This document shows, piece after piece, positions 62,731-64,000 of a stretch of 64,000 nucleotides of DNA. The stretch is from the NCBI RefSeq assembly GCF_004010325.2, contig NZ_SADR02000017.1, positions 62,001-126,000 of the forward strand, read 5' to 3'. The notes below the pieces were generated by a model that saw only the letters and a list, made by a program, of their open reading frames with translations, was not told where the DNA came from and did no database searches. The position numbers and the translations under genes were made by a program. Origin of the DNA: Mesorhizobium sp. M00.F.Ca.ET.216.01.1.1. Its GTDB lineage: Bacteria; Pseudomonadota; Alphaproteobacteria; Rhizobiales; Rhizobiaceae. Each line of letters begins with the position of its first letter. Position 1 is the first letter of the stretch.

Positions 62731-63165
62731 TCAGACCTTGTGGAGAGGGCGCGAGGTGGCTTCCCAGGCGCCGCCGACATCGGCAAGGCGCGCCTCGATA
62801 CACTCGACATCGAGCATGATCGCGCCGCCCCCCGAAAAGATCAGCTCGACGATGCCGGCGGGCTTGTCGAGCGCGACGAAGCTGATCGCCAGCAGCGACA
62901 GCACTTCATCCGGCTTGTCGCGGGCAATGCCGCTGGTCTTGGCGCCGAGCACGCGGTCGAAATGCAGCACGCTTTGCCGCCGCTCGTTGTGCTGGCGGAA
63001 GAAACCGGATTTTGCCTCCCAGACGAAACGGTTCATGGTGATCACGAAGCGCTTGGCGGCAGGCAGGAATTCGAGGTCGGCGACCTTCATCACGGCATCC
63101 TGGACATGGGCCGAGACGATGCTCAGATCCTGATAGTCGAGCGCGACAAGCTTGAGAGCGTTCAT
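62731..63165 (-). CDS. DUF2948 family protein
   Basis: This 144-residue protein is of the DUF2948 family, found between murA and hisD throughout Rhizobiales: LKLVALDYQDLSIVSAHVQD, FVITMNRFVWEAKSGFFRQ, ERRQSVLHFDRVL and a C-terminal GAIMLDVECIEARLADVGGA. The function is unknown. It is the first gene of the hisD group after murA. Confidence 0.92.
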   Translation of the reverse strand: MNALKLVALDYQDLSIVSAHVQDAVMKVADLEFLPAAKRFVITMNRFVWEAKSGFFRQHNERRQSVLHFDRVLGAKTSGIARDKPDEVLSLLAISFVALDKPAGIVELIFSGGGAIMLDVECIEARLADVGGAWEATSRPLHKV

Positions 63166-63209
63166 GCGGATTTCGCACCTGAAAGTTGATGGTTCAACCT
63201 TCTGTTAGT

Positions 63210-63255
63210 GCATGATCCCGAAAAGTGGAAACCGGTTTTCGGAAAAGATCATGCT
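63210..63255. repeat. Rhizobial palindromic intergenic repeat
   Basis: GCATGATC opens and GATCATGC closes a 45-base imperfect palindrome with CCGAAAAGTGG and CCGGTTTTCGG inside. The sequence resembles a repeat family scattered between genes in rhizobia. It lies between murA and DUF2948 genes. Confidence 0.65.
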
Positions 63256-63317
63256 CAAGCAGGAATCTGGCGGTCTTTCCGGTCCGCGCAACCGCGCCAC
63301 AAGTCCAGCGAATTTGC

Positions 63318-64000
63318 CTAGCCGGAAATCCGCTCGATCACCGCGCCGCAGCCGGACAGCTTTTCTTCCAGCCGCTCGAAGCCGCGGTCGAGATGATAGA
63401 CCCGGTTGACCGTGGTCTCGCCTTCGGCTGCCAGGCCGGCGATGACCAGCGACACCGAAGCGCGAAGATCGGTCGCCATCACAGGCGCGCCCTTCAATTT
63501 TGCAACGCCGTCGACGATCGCCGTCTGGCCGGACAGCGTGATGTGGGCGCCAAGCCGGGCGAGCTCCTGAACATGCATGAAGCGGTTCTCGAAGATCGTT
63601 TCGGTGATGCGCGACTTGCCCTTGGCCATCGTCATCAGCGCCATGAACTGCGCCTGCAGGTCGGTCGGGAATTCCGGGAACGGCGCCGTCGTCACGTCGA
63701 CCGGCGCAATCCCGGCGCCGTTGCGCCTGACGCGGATGCCGGAATTGGTCGGCGTGATCTCGGCGCCGGTCTGCGAAATCACGTCCAGCGCGGTCTGCAG
63801 AAGGTCGGGGCGAGCGCCCTCGAGCACGACATCGCCGCCGGTCATCGCCACCGCCATGGCATAGGTGCCGGTCTCGATGCGGTCGGGTATGACCCTGACG
63901 CGGGCACCGGACAGCGCTTCGACGCCGTCGATGGTGATGGTCGAAGTGCCGGCGCCGGAAATCTTGGCGCCCATGGCGTTGAGGCATTCAGCAAGGTTGA
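63318..64000 (-). CDS. murA: UDP-N-acetylglucosamine enolpyruvyl transferase, C-terminal half (5' end outside window)
   Basis: MurA adds enolpyruvate to UDP-GlcNAc at the first step of peptidoglycan synthesis. The frame is open to the window edge, giving about 227 residues: NLAECLNAMGAKISGAG, TIDGVEALSGARVRVIPDRI, ETGTYAMAVAMTGGDVVLEG, DLQAQFMALMTMAKGKSRIT, ETIFENRFMHVQELARLGA, and RASVSLVIAGLAAEG, EKLSGCGAVIERI. The catalytic Cys lies upstream, outside the window. Confidence 0.96.
   Translation of the reverse strand, partial: NLAECLNAMGAKISGAGTSTITIDGVEALSGARVRVIPDRIETGTYAMAVAMTGGDVVLEGARPDLLQTALDVISQTGAEITPTNSGIRVRRNGAGIAPVDVTTAPFPEFPTDLQAQFMALMTMAKGKSRITETIFENRFMHVQELARLGAHITLSGQTAIVDGVAKLKGAPVMATDLRASVSLVIAGLAAEGETTVNRVYHLDRGFERLEEKLSGCGAVIERISG

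Noticed and set aside
61335..62819. A 494-codon plus-strand frame across hisD
   Set aside because: Antisense shadow of hisD; Arg/His/Asp-rich without domain features.

Overview
The window is a piece of a high-GC alphaproteobacterial chromosome, very probably Mesorhizobium or a close relative in the Rhizobiales. This rests on the gene order (murA, DUF2948, hisD, UPF0262, a low-molecular-weight phosphatase, infA, maf, yacG, tRNA-Phe), on rpoD and dnaG lying together, and on short palindromic intergenic repeats of the rhizobial type. No database search was possible, so family names come from motifs and memory of the families.

Positions 1 to about 32,440 are mostly core. In order they hold the end of an mntR-type regulator, a zinc metallopeptidase, a Tet-type MFS pump, carA (minus), a YqeY protein, an acetyltransferase, a second MFS pump, a DUF2061 protein, a Na/Pi cotransporter-type protein and a small RcnB-like protein. 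An IS110 element follows that has been split by a second, IS1111-type element. Then come dnaG, rpoD, small stress-type genes, a PadR regulator with palindromic operators, azoR opposite a LysR gene, a TetR/VOC pair, and two trypsin-like S1C proteins, one of which lacks its catalytic residues. The segment ends with a LuxR protein, an SDR, a YqhA protein, an OmpA protein with a long tandem repeat, a YcgN protein and a SIMPL protein.

Positions 32,441 to 59,043 form an accessory region of about 26.6 kb. It is bounded on the left by a CAT-anticodon tRNA with a tyrosine integrase and on the right by tRNA-Phe with a P4-type integrase. tRNA-Phe is the known attachment site of Mesorhizobium symbiosis islands. 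Inside is a dense defence-type cluster. It contains a frameshifted unknown gene, a nucleoid-associated (NdpA-type) protein coupled to a two-helix membrane protein, and a phospholipase-D-type nuclease fused to a helix-hairpin-helix domain. It continues with a C5 cytosine methyltransferase, a HEPN nuclease overlapping a DUF262 gene, an HNH endonuclease gene broken by a one-base frameshift and by an IS630 element, and a Vsr endonuclease. Last come two very large coupled genes (2,021 and 1,087 codons) that look like a Druantia type III-like DruE/DruH pair. The right end carries a lipoprotein aminopeptidase gene cut off at its catalytic motif and two small rhizobial hypothetical genes.

Positions 59,044 to 64,000 are core again, read entirely from the minus strand. 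The order there suggests one long transcription unit from murA through DUF2948, hisD, UPF0262 and the phosphatase, then infA, maf and yacG, ending at tRNA-Phe.

The main biological point is the central cluster. A methyltransferase and Vsr repair enzyme have been kept while the neighbouring HNH nuclease is dead, next to an apparently intact Druantia-like pair, a HEPN/DUF262 pair and an NdpA/membrane-protein pair of unknown role.
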